A program made the position numbers and the translations under genes. DNA of 64,000 bases from assembly GCA_004557655.1 (NCBI GenBank), contig SFGJ01000004.1, positions 62,001 through 126,000 of the forward strand, read 5' to 3'. Under the pieces are notes generated by a model, which did no database searches, was not told the DNA's origin, and was given only the letters and a program-made list of their open reading frames with translations. Shown here piece after piece: positions 49,616 through 58,508 of the stretch. The stretch comes from Clostridiales bacterium (lineage in GTDB: Bacteria > Bacillota > Clostridia > Oscillospirales > Oscillospiraceae). The stretch's first letter is position 1, and each line of letters opens with the position of its first letter.

Positions 49616-50391
49616 TCCTTTCGGTTGAAAACCTGTGCTTCTCCTATGGTGCTCACCAGGTGCTGCAGCAGGTGGACTTTGCTGTGGAAAAGGGCGAGTT
49701 CCTCTCCATACTGGGGCCAAACGGCGTGGGCAAAAGCACTCTGTTCCGCTGCATGCTGGGCACGCTGACCGGCTATCAGGGCTCTGTTCTGGTAAAGGGC
49801 CGGGAGATCCGCACCCTCTCCCACCGGGAGCGGGCGCAGCGGATTGCCTATATTCCCCAGAGCCACCGGCCCACCTTTGGATACACGGTGCTGGACACCG
49901 CCCTGATGGGCACTACCCGGCAGTTCTCTCCCTTTCAGCAGCCCAAAAGGGCGCAGACAGACATGGCCCTGGCCGCTCTGGAGCGGGTGGGCGTTTTGCA
50001 TCTGGCACAGCGGAATTTTGCCCATCTCTCCGGCGGCGAGCAGCAGCTTGTGCTCATCGCCCGTGCCATCGCCCAGCAATCGGATATTCTCATTATGGAC
50101 GAGCCTACCTCCGCCCTGGACTACGGCAACCAGCTCCGGGTGCTGCGGCAGGTGCGCGATTTGAGCCGGGAGGGCTACACGGTGCTGCTGAGCACCCACA
50201 ATCCCCAGCACGCCCTGACCTTTGCCGACCGTGTGCTGGCCCTGCACAACGGCACCGTAGCCGCCCACGGCACAGCCAAAGAGGTGCTCAATCCGGAGCT
50301 TCTGCGCAGGCTTTACCGGGTGGAAGCCATTCTGGCAGACACCCCCGGCGGCAGCGTCATCGTGCCGTTGACGGAGGAGGGGGAGAGCTGA
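49612..50391 (+). CDS. ABC importer ATP-binding protein (FecE/BtuD/MolC-like)
   Basis: 259 residues: GPNGVGKST, LSGGEQQLVLIARA and LIMDEPTSALDYGNQ. ATG at 49612 overlaps the permease stop (ATGA). Part of the type II importer with 48596 and 51133. Confidence 0.93.
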   Translation: MILSVENLCFSYGAHQVLQQVDFAVEKGEFLSILGPNGVGKSTLFRCMLGTLTGYQGSVLVKGREIRTLSHRERAQRIAYIPQSHRPTFGYTVLDTALMGTTRQFSPFQQPKRAQTDMALAALERVGVLHLAQRNFAHLSGGEQQLVLIARAIAQQSDILIMDEPTSALDYGNQLRVLRQVRDLSREGYTVLLSTHNPQHALTFADRVLALHNGTVAAHGTAKEVLNPELLRRLYRVEAILADTPGGSVIVPLTEEGES

Positions 50392-51107
50392 TGTTTCAGT
50401 GGAACGAAGAGATGGTGCGCTTCATGCGCGTCGCCTCGGAATATGGCGACTACCACCTCCGTCTGGCAGACTGGATGCTGCCGGATCTGCGCGCTGCAGA
50501 TCATGTCTGCGACGCAGGCTGCGGCCTCGGCTATCTGAGCCTGGCTCTTGCGCCCCATGTGCGCCGGGTAACGGCGGCGGACCGCAGTGCGGAGGCTCTG
50601 TCCGTCCTGCGGGAGAACTGCGCGGCCCGTGGGATCGGGAACATCGCTCTCCTTGCGGGCGACCTGTTCTCCGCGGCGCCGCAGAGGCCCTACGACGCCA
50701 TGGTCTTCTGCTTCTTCGCCAAAATGGAGGAGATCGCCGCCATCGCCCGGAGGCAGTGCCGCGGCACGGTGTTCGCCTTTAAGAAAAACTACGCCACCCA
50801 CCGCTTTTCCGTGGAAAGTCACCCCACCGGAGACGACAGCTTTTCCGCGGGGGTAAGCTGGCTCACAGAACACGGTGTTCCCTTTGTTTCGCAGGAGCTG
50901 GAGCTGGAAATGGGGCAGCCCTTTTGCTCGTGGGAGAGCGCGCGGCGCTTTTTTGAAATCTACAGCCGCGACGAGGATAAATCCGTTATTACCGACGACT
51001 TTCTGCGCAGTAAGCTGGTCGAAACAGGCCGGGAGGATTTTCCCCTGTACCTGCCCCATCAGCGGCCGGTAGGTTGTCTGAAATTCTCCGTTGAGGATTT
51101 ACCATAA
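50391..51107 (+). CDS. Class I SAM-dependent methyltransferase in the importer operon
   Basis: 238 residues. SAM-binding motif CDAGCGLGYLSLALAP, then an acidic turn (TAADRSAEAL) and LLAGDLF. The start ATG shares one base with the ATPase stop (TGATG), so it is tightly coupled. A methyltransferase inside such an importer operon is recurrent in Clostridia, and may modify the imported chelate or a cofactor; substrate unknown. Confidence 0.85.
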   Translation: MFQWNEEMVRFMRVASEYGDYHLRLADWMLPDLRAADHVCDAGCGLGYLSLALAPHVRRVTAADRSAEALSVLRENCAARGIGNIALLAGDLFSAAPQRPYDAMVFCFFAKMEEIAAIARRQCRGTVFAFKKNYATHRFSVESHPTGDDSFSAGVSWLTEHGVPFVSQELELEMGQPFCSWESARRFFEIYSRDEDKSVITDDFLRSKLVETGREDFPLYLPHQRPVGCLKFSVEDLP

Positions 51108-51132
51108 TAATATAAAACAAGGAGGAAGACAC

Positions 51133-52200
51133 ATGAAAGTAAAAAAATGGTTAGCGATGCTGCTGGCCGTTGTCATGGTGCTGAGTCTGGCAGCATGCGG
51201 CACACAGAGCAGCCCGCAGACGGATGACACGACCCGCGTGTTCACCGATTCGGTGGGCCGTGAGGTGGAAGTGCCCGTTCAGATCGACAAGGTGGCCCTC
51301 AGCGGCCCCATGGCCCAGATCGTGCTGTTCGCCCTGTGTCCGGACAAGCTGGTGGGCGTTTCCAACGCCTGGAGCAAGGAGGCACAGGAGTATCTGGACG
51401 AAAAATACTTCAATATGCCGCAGATCGGCCAGCTTTACGGCGGAAAGGGCGAGCTGAATCTGGAGACTCTGCTCCAGAGCGGCGCGCAGGTGGTCATTGA
51501 TGTGGGCGAGCCCAAGGGCAGCATCAAGGAGGACATGGACTCCCTGCAGCAGCAGACCGGTATCCCCTTCATTCATATCACCGCCGATACCGAGTCCTAC
51601 CCCGCCGCCTACCGGATGCTGGGCGACCTGCTGAATATGAAGGATGAGGCGCAGACGCTGGCCGCCTACTGCGAGAAGATCTATGACCGCACCGTGTCCA
51701 TTGCGGGCAGCGTGGAAAAGGCCAATGTGCTGTATGTCACCGGCGACGCCGGACAGAACGTCATCGCCAGCGGCTCCTACCACGCGGAGATCCTGGATCT
51801 GCTGACCAACAATCTGGCCGTTGTGGACGATCCCTCCTCCAAGGGCACCGGCAACGAGGTGAGCATGGAGCAGATCCTCACCTGGAATCCGGACGTTGTC
51901 GTCTTCGCCCCGGAGAGCATCTACGCCACCGTGCAGGACGACGCCGCCTGGCAGAGTGTAACCGCCATTAAGAACGGCGCTTACTACGAGGTGCCCTTCG
52001 GCCCCTACAACTGGATGGGCTTCCCCCCCTCCGTGCAGCGGTATCTGGGCATGATGTGGCTTTCCAAGGTGCTCTATCCCGACGCCACGGTCCAGTATGA
52101 CCTGTTTGACGATGTCCACGAATACTATGAGCTGTTCTACCACTGTGATCTGACCCGGGCACAGTACGACGCTCTGGTGGCCAATTCTCTGGGAAAATAA
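51133..52200 (+). CDS. ABC importer substrate-binding lipoprotein (MolA/FepB-like)
   Basis: 355 residues. Lipoprotein signal with lipobox LSLAAC (Cys about residue 21), then a TroA-type two-lobe fold with FTDSVGREVEVP, the domain start of iron-siderophore/molybdate binding proteins. GPYNWMGFPPSVQRYLGMMWL near the C-terminus resembles the binding proteins of MolABC-type molybdate/tungstate importers. ATG at 51133 after AAGGAGG. Confidence 0.9.
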   Translation: MKVKKWLAMLLAVVMVLSLAACGTQSSPQTDDTTRVFTDSVGREVEVPVQIDKVALSGPMAQIVLFALCPDKLVGVSNAWSKEAQEYLDEKYFNMPQIGQLYGGKGELNLETLLQSGAQVVIDVGEPKGSIKEDMDSLQQQTGIPFIHITADTESYPAAYRMLGDLLNMKDEAQTLAAYCEKIYDRTVSIAGSVEKANVLYVTGDAGQNVIASGSYHAEILDLLTNNLAVVDDPSSKGTGNEVSMEQILTWNPDVVVFAPESIYATVQDDAAWQSVTAIKNGAYYEVPFGPYNWMGFPPSVQRYLGMMWLSKVLYPDATVQYDLFDDVHEYYELFYHCDLTRAQYDALVANSLGK

Positions 52201-52205
52201 AACGC

Positions 52206-52238
52206 AAACCGCCACGGGGAAAACCTGTGGCGGTTTTC
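52206..52238 (+). terminator. Terminator of the importer operon
   Basis: AAACCGCCAC and GTGGCGGTTT arms with a T tail. Confidence 0.85.
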
Positions 52239-52276
52239 CGATTTTTGTGGTATGCTAAGGAAAAGGAGTGATCCAT

Positions 52277-53245
52277 ATGCAGACGATTTTCGCAAAGCTG
52301 CTCTATGAAATGGAAAAGGGCAACGACACCGTGCTGGTGACCATCATCCGGGAATCCGGCTCCACTCCCCGGGGGGTGGGCGCGCAGATGCTGGTGAACG
52401 CCCAGGGGCCTCAGGCGGGCACCATCGGCGGCGGAAATGTGGAGAACCTGTCCATTCTCCATGCACGGGAGCTGATCGGGAAAAAGTGCGGCGACATCCA
52501 TGAATACAAGCTGCGCCACAGCGACACGGAGGATATCGGCATGGTCTGCGGCGGCGATGTGACGGCGCTGTTCACCTATATCCCCGCCGGGGACGAGGCG
52601 TGGCACGCACTGGCCTCCCAACTGCTCCGGCGCATCGCCCAGTATCAATCCGGCTATCTGGTGCTGCCCCTGTCCGGGGAGCGGGGCTATCTCACCGATC
52701 AGGCACCGGACGCGGGCGCGTTTGCCCTGCCGGTCGCCACGGGCGAGCGGGCCATTCTCTTCGGCGCCGGCCACTGCTCGGTGGCGCTGGCCCCGGTGCT
52801 GCGGTCCATCGGCTTTCGGGTGACGGTGTTTGATGACCGGCCGGAGCTGGTGACGCCGGAGCGGTTCCCCGACGCGGAAGCGCTGATTTGCGGTGATTTC
52901 GGAGCCATCGGCGACTATATCACCACCGAGCCGGACGACTATGTGGTGGTCATGACCAGCGGCCACACCTATGACTTCACGGTGCAGGAACAGATCCTGC
53001 GCCGCCCCGCCGCCTATGTGGGAGTCATCGGCTCCCGTGCCAAGACCGCCTCGGTGAACGCAAGGCTCCGTGCCGCCGGAGTGGACGAAGGCGCCATTGC
53101 CTCCATTCACACCCCGGTGGGCGTTGCCATCAAGGCCGTGACTCCGGCGGAGATCGCCGTGTCCATTGCCGGGGAGATGATCTATGAGCGGGCGCTGCGC
53201 CGGGAACAGGCGGGCATCCATGTCCACGGCTGTCCCATGCACTGA
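52277..53245 (+). CDS. XdhC-family molybdenum-hydroxylase maturation protein
   Basis: 322 residues; ATG at 52277 is eight bases after AAAAGGAG. N-terminal XdhC/CoxI part (VTIIRESGSTPRGVGAQML, GTIGGGNVE) and C-terminal Rossmann part (LFGAGHCSVALAPVL, VFDDRPE, YVGVIGSRAK). It inserts the sulfurated molybdenum cofactor into xanthine-dehydrogenase-like enzymes. The enzyme itself is not in the window; ssnA-ygfK about 13 kb upstream belong to the same type of pathway. Confidence 0.9.
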   Translation: MQTIFAKLLYEMEKGNDTVLVTIIRESGSTPRGVGAQMLVNAQGPQAGTIGGGNVENLSILHARELIGKKCGDIHEYKLRHSDTEDIGMVCGGDVTALFTYIPAGDEAWHALASQLLRRIAQYQSGYLVLPLSGERGYLTDQAPDAGAFALPVATGERAILFGAGHCSVALAPVLRSIGFRVTVFDDRPELVTPERFPDAEALICGDFGAIGDYITTEPDDYVVVMTSGHTYDFTVQEQILRRPAAYVGVIGSRAKTASVNARLRAAGVDEGAIASIHTPVGVAIKAVTPAEIAVSIAGEMIYERALRREQAGIHVHGCPMH

Positions 53246-53266
53246 CAGCGGCTTACACCGAAACTG

Positions 53267-53298
53267 ATGGCAGGCACCCTTGTGCCTGCCATTTTTTC
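53267..53298 (+). terminator. Terminator after xdhC
   Basis: ATGGCAGGCAC and GTGCCTGCCAT arms around CCTT with a T6 tail. Confidence 0.92.
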
Positions 53299-53344
53299 AG
53301 GCCGCCTCCGCATTTTCATCGCCCCGCCGGAGGCAAGGGGAAAA

Positions 53345-53381
53345 GCCGCCGGCCCCGCCCAAGGCGGGACCGGCGGCCCTT
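53345..53381. terminator. Terminator for the minus-strand TPM gene
   Basis: GCCGCCGGCCCCGCC and GGCGGGACCGGCGGC arms; TTTT follows on the minus strand, CCTTTT on the plus strand. Confidence 0.75.
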
Positions 53382-53397
53382 TTATGTAGAATGAGAT

Positions 53398-53892
53398 CTA
53401 CTTGTGAAACATCTGGGCATAGACCACATCGGCCATGCGGTAAAAGCTCAGGGCGGCATTGTCATAGCTGCCGCCATAGTAGTCCTGCTCAATGGCGGAC
53501 TTCAGCTTATAGAGCTGGGTGTCGGTAGCGGCGGCGTTCACGCCGTTGCCCAGAAGGACATAATAATCCCCGCCCTTCACCAGCAGAAGCAGCATATCGT
53601 TCTGTCCCAGACCCCACTCCTTGCCCAGGGCGGCGGCATAGTTCTCGGAAGATTTGCCGTGGGTACTGTCCACGGAGGCCACGGCCACCACGGCGTAATA
53701 CTTTTCATTCCACTGCCGGTTGTAGTCCTCTATGCACTGCTTCGTCTCCGCAGTCAGCAATCCCGCGTCGTCGGCGATCCATGTGCCGTACTGCACCGCA
53801 ACGGGCTTGCGGCTGATGCCGTACAGAGATCCGGCCACGATCACCAGCACCAGCACCGCCAGGGCAAAGCCACGGCTCTTTAATACCTTCAT
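53398..53892 (-). CDS. TPM-domain membrane-anchored protein
   Basis: 164 residues. One N-terminal membrane helix (FALAVLVLVIVAGSLYGI) then a TPM domain (WIADDAGLLTAETKQCIEDYN, VVAVASVDS, NDMLLLLVKGGDYYVLLGNG). TPM proteins are linked to membrane-protein or photosystem repair and phosphatase activity; role here unknown. Third gene after xpaC and telA on the same strand. Confidence 0.82.
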   Translation of the reverse strand: MKVLKSRGFALAVLVLVIVAGSLYGISRKPVAVQYGTWIADDAGLLTAETKQCIEDYNRQWNEKYYAVVAVASVDSTHGKSSENYAAALGKEWGLGQNDMLLLLVKGGDYYVLLGNGVNAAATDTQLYKLKSAIEQDYYGGSYDNAALSFYRMADVVYAQMFHK

Positions 53893-53917
53893 GTTTCCGC
53901 TCCTTTCACGGAGGATC

Positions 53918-55078
53918 TTACTTGTGCAGCTCCATGAGCTTCTGCTTCAGCTCGCCCTCAATGCGGCCCAGCTCCGCCTCGGCGGCCCTGCGCTTGGCGG
54001 CGCCCTCCTGCTGAATGGCCAGCACCTCGTCCAGAGTGGCGATGAGCTGCTGGTTGGTGTGCTGCAGGGTCTCGATGTCCACGATGGAGCGCTCGGACTC
54101 CTTGGCGGTGGCGATGGTGCCCATCTTCAAGGCGTCGGCATTCTTCTTGAGCAGCTCGTTGGTCATCTCGGTGACGGCGTTCTGGGCGGCGGTGGCCTGC
54201 CGGCCGTGCTCCATGCCCAGAGCCAGCACCATCTGGCTCTTCCACAGGGGGATGGTGTTCACCAGAGAGGACTGGATCTTCTCCACCATCTGGGTGTCAT
54301 TGTTCTGCAGCAGGCGGGTCTGGGGACCCATCTGCACGGAGATCATCCGCGTCAGCTCCAGATCGTGGAGCTTCTTCTCAAAGCGGTTGCACAGGTTCAC
54401 CATGTCGTTATACGCCTGGGCATCCTCGGCAAGGCCTGTCTGCTCCGCCTTCACGCGCAGCTCCTCCAGCCGGCCGGCACGCACCTCCTCCAGCCGTCTC
54501 TTGCCGGCCAGAATATACATGGTCAGTTCCTTGTAATACTTCAGGTTCAGCTCATACATCTGATCGAACATGGCAATGTCCTTCATCAGCGTGATCTGAT
54601 GCTGCTCCAGAGACTGGGCAATGCGGTCCACATTGGCCTCTACCTTGCTGTACTGGGCCTTCATGCTCTCGAGCTTGTTGCCGGCCTTGCGGAACAGGCC
54701 CGCCAGACCCTTCTTCTCCTCCTCCGCGCCGAAGCCCTTGAGCTGCACCACCAGCTCACTCAGATCCGCGCCCACCTGGCCCAGATCCTTGCTGCGGACA
54801 TTGCTCAAAGCGTTCTCGGAAAAGCCCGCCACGCTCTTCTGAGCGGCGGCGCCGTACTGCAGCACCATGTTGGTGTCGGTGATGTCGATCTTCTTGGAGA
54901 ACTCCTCCACCGCCTTCTTCTCCTGTTCGGTGAGCAGGCTCTCATCCAGCGCCACAGGCTCCACCTGTTTTTCCTGTGAAACCTCGGCAGCAGCCGTGGG
55001 GTCCAGGGTCAGCTCCGGCACGGCGGAAGCAGCGGCTGTGGGATCCAGGGTCAGTTCGGGGGTCATATTCTCGGTCAT
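53918..55078 (-). CDS. telA: TelA-like toxic anion resistance protein
   Basis: 386 residues, mainly helical, with the TelA core (EEFSKKIDITDTNMVLQYGAAAQ near residue 60 and SLVNTIPLWKSQMVLALGMEHG near residue 260; shown in part). N-terminal repeat ELTLDPTAAA occurs twice. Soluble coiled-coil protein of the tellurite/bacteriocin stress group. With xpaC upstream it forms the usual pair. Confidence 0.9.
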   Translation of the reverse strand: MTENMTPELTLDPTAAASAVPELTLDPTAAAEVSQEKQVEPVALDESLLTEQEKKAVEEFSKKIDITDTNMVLQYGAAAQKSVAGFSENALSNVRSKDLGQVGADLSELVVQLKGFGAEEEKKGLAGLFRKAGNKLESMKAQYSKVEANVDRIAQSLEQHQITLMKDIAMFDQMYELNLKYYKELTMYILAGKRRLEEVRAGRLEELRVKAEQTGLAEDAQAYNDMVNLCNRFEKKLHDLELTRMISVQMGPQTRLLQNNDTQMVEKIQSSLVNTIPLWKSQMVLALGMEHGRQATAAQNAVTEMTNELLKKNADALKMGTIATAKESERSIVDIETLQHTNQQLIATLDEVLAIQQEGAAKRRAAEAELGRIEGELKQKLMELHK

Positions 55079-55096
55079 GGTGTTTTCCTCTCTTTC

Positions 55097-55810
55097 TTAT
55101 AATTCCAATTGGATGCCGCCGTCGGACGGCTCCTCTTTGTCTTCCTGTTTCTCCTGCTGTACGGTGCGGTGCACGGTGTCCCGGGACAGACCCTCCCGGG
55201 CCAGCATATTCTCCAGTACGGTGATGTCCGTGGAGATGTCCAGCGCCTCGGCGCCGAACAGGGCGTCCAACTGCTTTTCAAAAGCCGTGACGATGGTGCC
55301 CATGATGTTTTCCACCCGCTCCATGGTAGCGCCCACATTGCCGCCGGAGATGCCCTGGCCGCCCATTCGGTCATAGGTGTTGAGCAGCTTCAGAGTGGTG
55401 GGCAGGTAGTAGCTCATGAACTTGCGGATCTGGGGCAGCTTTTCCGGTCTCTGCTTCACCTGGTCGAAGATCTTGCCGGACAGCTCCTCCAGCCGGCGGA
55501 TCTGACGGCTGATGACTTCGTCGGCGATGTTGTCGTCCAGTCGGCGCATCTCCTTCAAAGCAAGCTGCCCCTGGGCGATCATCTCATCCAGTGCCTCGTT
55601 GCCGGTGCGCACAGGCTCCGGCTCCACCTCGATCTCCTCCTTCACATCCTTGCAGAAGCAGCGGGACACAAAGTACGCCGCCGCGGAAACCGCCGCCGCA
55701 ATGGCGAAATGTCCCACCCGGTACAGCGGAAACAACAGGGCATACGCCGCCCAGGCTCCCGCCGCAATATAAATGGGTACGGCAGACTTATGCACAATTA
55801 CTTTCTTCAT
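55097..55810 (-). CDS. xpaC: XpaC-like membrane protein (5-bromo-4-chloroindolyl phosphate hydrolysis family)
   Basis: 237 residues. Two N-terminal membrane helices (residues 9-50) followed by a helical domain with LRKFMSYYLPTTLKLLNTYDRM-like core (partly shown as FMSYYLPTTLKLLNTY), the XpaC signature. Partner of telA. Confidence 0.88.
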   Translation of the reverse strand: MKKVIVHKSAVPIYIAAGAWAAYALLFPLYRVGHFAIAAAVSAAAYFVSRCFCKDVKEEIEVEPEPVRTGNEALDEMIAQGQLALKEMRRLDDNIADEVISRQIRRLEELSGKIFDQVKQRPEKLPQIRKFMSYYLPTTLKLLNTYDRMGGQGISGGNVGATMERVENIMGTIVTAFEKQLDALFGAEALDISTDITVLENMLAREGLSRDTVHRTVQQEKQEDKEEPSDGGIQLEL

Positions 55811-55926
55811 GGCTTAGCCTCCCCGTCTGGGTTTATTTCCTTATTATACAGCATCGAGCCGGCAGGGTCAAGAAAAACAGGCGGCCTGCGGCCGCCCTTT
55901 TGTAGCCCACACCGGGCTTTGTTTCC

Positions 55927-56454
55927 CTATATCCTCCCTCTCGTCCCCGTGCGGGGATCCACGAACAGGGGCAGATCCGGGGCCCGGAAGGTAAACAGCA
56001 GAAACAGCGCCCACACGAACAGCAGCGTCAGCAGGCCCAGCACCGTCCAGCCCGCCCCGCACAGCCGCCGCCGTTGCAGGGCCCAGCTCACCCAAAAGGC
56101 CAGCAGCACCGCCGCCTGAAAGATCAGAATATCCACGATCATAACATCCCGGCCCACAATGCCCTGATAGGTATAAAACAGCAGGGGAACGGACGCCAGG
56201 CCCGCCAGCAGGCCCGCCGCCCGGGGTCCTGCGATGCCGTCGGAGCGCAGGGCCACATACTCCACCAGGGAGAACAGGATCCACGGCACCGCCAGCAGCT
56301 TCATATGCTCCCAGGTGGACTCGTTCACCGACGCAAACAGCGCCGCCGCCACGCTCTCCCCTGTCCAATCGTATACAAAATGCAGCCCATTGCCCGCTGC
56401 CAGTGTCCACAGAAGTCCCGCAATCTCCCATGCGTCCCGGCGTTTGTCCCTCAT
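55927..56454 (-). CDS. DUF6512-like integral membrane protein
   Basis: 175 residues from ATG 56454 after AAAGGAGG. Five hydrophobic helices; the stretch HFVYDWTGESVAAALFASVNESTWEHMKL (shown in part as NESTWEHMKL) in the first loop is typical of DUF6512. Function unknown. Confidence 0.8.
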   Translation of the reverse strand: MRDKRRDAWEIAGLLWTLAAGNGLHFVYDWTGESVAAALFASVNESTWEHMKLLAVPWILFSLVEYVALRSDGIAGPRAAGLLAGLASVPLLFYTYQGIVGRDVMIVDILIFQAAVLLAFWVSWALQRRRLCGAGWTVLGLLTLLFVWALFLLFTFRAPDLPLFVDPRTGTRGRI

Positions 56455-56583
56455 AGTCCCTGCCTCCTTTGGGTTTTGTATAATTGTAAGCATAAACCGG
56501 CGATTCCATACGCGGATTTTTTCGTTGCATTTTATCTCTTACGGCGTTACAATATGCCATATTATCGGCAAAGGAGCGATACC

Positions 56584-57603
56584 ATGAACTACAACGAGAT
56601 TCTGCAGGCAGCCCGCACCTGTATGGGCCCTTACTGCAAGGCCTGCCCCGTATGTGACGGCAAGGCCTGCCGCAATACCATCCCCGGCCCCGGCTCCAAG
56701 GGTCTGGGCGTCACCTTCCAGCGCAACTACCAGAAGTGGCAGGAGCTCTGCGTGCAGATGGACACCATCTGCGACAACCGCCCCGCCGACACCTCCTTCG
56801 ATTTCTTCGGCGCGAAGCTGCGTCTGCCGGTGCTGGCCGCCCCCGTGGGCGCCATGAAAATGCATTACGGCGACAAATATGACGACGCGGCCTACAATGA
56901 TCTGCTGGTGGCTTCCTGCCGCAGTGCCGGCATTCTGGCCTGTACCGGCGACGGCATCGACGACGGCGTCATGCAGGGCGCGCTGCAGGCCATCAGGGCC
57001 GCTCAAGGCTGCGGCGTGCCCACGGTGAAGCCCTGGGACCGGGACACTCTGTTTCGCAAGCTGGAGCAGATCCGCAAGGCCGAGCCCTTGGCCGTGGCCA
57101 TGGACATCGACGCCGCGGGACTGCCCTTCCTGCAGCACCGCACCCCGCCCGCCGGCAGCAAGACGGTTCAGGAGCTGCGGGAGATCATTGCATTTGCGGG
57201 CAAGCCCTTTATTCTCAAGGGCATCATGACCCCCGCAGGCGCCCGCAAGGCCATGGAGGCCGGCGCCGCCGGCATCGTGGTGTCCAACCACGGCGGCCGT
57301 GTGCTGGACCAGTGCCCCTCCACCGCGGAGGTGCTGCCCGCCATCGCCGACGCCGTGGGCGGCTGGATGAAGATCTTCGTGGACGGCGGCATCCGCACGG
57401 GTCTGGACGTGTTCAAGGCTCTGGCGCTGGGGGCTGACGGCGTGCTCATCGGCCGCCCCTTCGTCACCATGGTCTACGGCGGCGGTTCGGAGGGCGTGCA
57501 GGTATACGCGGACAAGCTCCAAAACGAGCTGCAGGACGCCATGCAGATGTGCGGCGTACACAGTCTGGAGCAGATCAGCCGGGATCAGATCTTCCGGCCG
57601 TAA
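56584..57603 (+). CDS. FMN-dependent alpha-hydroxy-acid oxidising protein with N-terminal Cys cluster
   Basis: 339 residues from ATG 56584. TIM-barrel flavin enzyme with VLAAPVGAM, the FMN/substrate motif SNHGGRVLDQCPST, FVDGGIRTGLDVFKALALGAD and IGRPF. The first 30 residues hold five Cys (CMGPYCKACPVCDGKAC) that could bind a metal or Fe-S cluster, unlike aerobic lactate oxidases. In an anaerobe it may pass electrons on instead of using oxygen. Substrate unknown. Confidence 0.85.
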   Translation: MNYNEILQAARTCMGPYCKACPVCDGKACRNTIPGPGSKGLGVTFQRNYQKWQELCVQMDTICDNRPADTSFDFFGAKLRLPVLAAPVGAMKMHYGDKYDDAAYNDLLVASCRSAGILACTGDGIDDGVMQGALQAIRAAQGCGVPTVKPWDRDTLFRKLEQIRKAEPLAVAMDIDAAGLPFLQHRTPPAGSKTVQELREIIAFAGKPFILKGIMTPAGARKAMEAGAAGIVVSNHGGRVLDQCPSTAEVLPAIADAVGGWMKIFVDGGIRTGLDVFKALALGADGVLIGRPFVTMVYGGGSEGVQVYADKLQNELQDAMQMCGVHSLEQISRDQIFRP

Positions 57604-57665
57604 TTTTCCCCCGCCCAAAGCCGGCATAGCGCCGCGCAGGGCTCGGTCTGCCGGACGACCCGCAA

Positions 57666-57694
57666 AAAAAAGCTCCCCCACCGGGGAGCCTTTT
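57666..57694. terminator. Terminator between convergent genes
   Basis: GCTCCCC and GGGGAGC arms around CACC; a T8 run follows on the minus strand, CTTTT on the plus strand. Confidence 0.85.
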
Positions 57695-57702
57695 CCTATG
57701 TA

Positions 57703-58413
57703 TCAGAAGAAATCGAACCGGGGATGATCCTTGTCCACGAAGCCTGTTTCGATCTCCACCCCGGGGCCGAAGAAGCGGCGCAGCAGCGTCACGAATTCCT
57801 CCGTGGCCGCCTTCACCTCCGCCTCATTCACATCGGTGAAGCCGTCAATGGGGAACAGGATGGCCTTTGTCTCCTCCGTGATCTTGCCCCGCTCACTCTG
57901 CCGCCAGGTCCAGCGGCGGGTGCGCACCTGACTGCCGGAGGCGTAGATGATCTCGCCCTCGTCGGGCGTTTCCTCCACCGTCTCGCCGAAGGCTACAAAG
58001 GTATCCCCCGCCCGGGCAGGCCGCACCTCCAGACCACCCTCCAGGGTGTCAATATCGTGGGCGCCGATGGGCAGGCGGTGGCCGATGGAGATGGCGTTGC
58101 CCAGATCCACCGCCGCGTTGATGCAGGGGAAGCCCTTGCCCTTGGCAATGCGGGTCAGCAGCGCCTCAATGGAGCACAGGAACTTATTGGGGTTGATGCC
58201 CAGCGTGCGGAACGCCTCCCGGTAGGGCAGAATGTCCGGCGTCTCCTTGGGCTTCTTGTCCGCGAAGTACGCCTCGCAGATCCTGATGTTCGCCTGCAGC
58301 AGTTCCTCCAGCTCCGGGAGGTGCCGGGTGTTGTCCAGCCCCCGCACCGCCACCGCGCCGAAGCAGGCTGTGGGCAGCTTGTCAAATACTTCCGTCGCCA
58401 CCTGGTAGTACAT
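57703..58413 (-). CDS. B3/B4 tRNA-binding-domain protein
   Basis: 236 residues from ATG 58413 after GGGAGG. Matches the B3/B4 domain of phenylalanyl-tRNA synthetase beta chain as a free protein: LGINPNKFLCSIEALLTRIAKG, INAAVDLGNAISIGHRLPIGAHD. Such proteins may edit or hydrolyse mischarged tRNA or aminoacyl adducts; unproven. Confidence 0.88.
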   Translation of the reverse strand: MYYQVATEVFDKLPTACFGAVAVRGLDNTRHLPELEELLQANIRICEAYFADKKPKETPDILPYREAFRTLGINPNKFLCSIEALLTRIAKGKGFPCINAAVDLGNAISIGHRLPIGAHDIDTLEGGLEVRPARAGDTFVAFGETVEETPDEGEIIYASGSQVRTRRWTWRQSERGKITEETKAILFPIDGFTDVNEAEVKAATEEFVTLLRRFFGPGVEIETGFVDKDHPRFDFF

Positions 58414-58508
58414 AGCGCATCCTCCCTGCATTGGAAATTTGTCTATATTATAATCTTTTCCGGGAAAATGTCTACATAATATTACGGAAATATGTTGTAT
58501 ATTTTTTC

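Noticed and set aside
49635..51107. 490-residue plus-strand frame spanning the ATPase and the methyltransferase
   Set aside because: Only its last 238 residues (from 50391) make a protein; the first half is the ATPase gene read out of frame.
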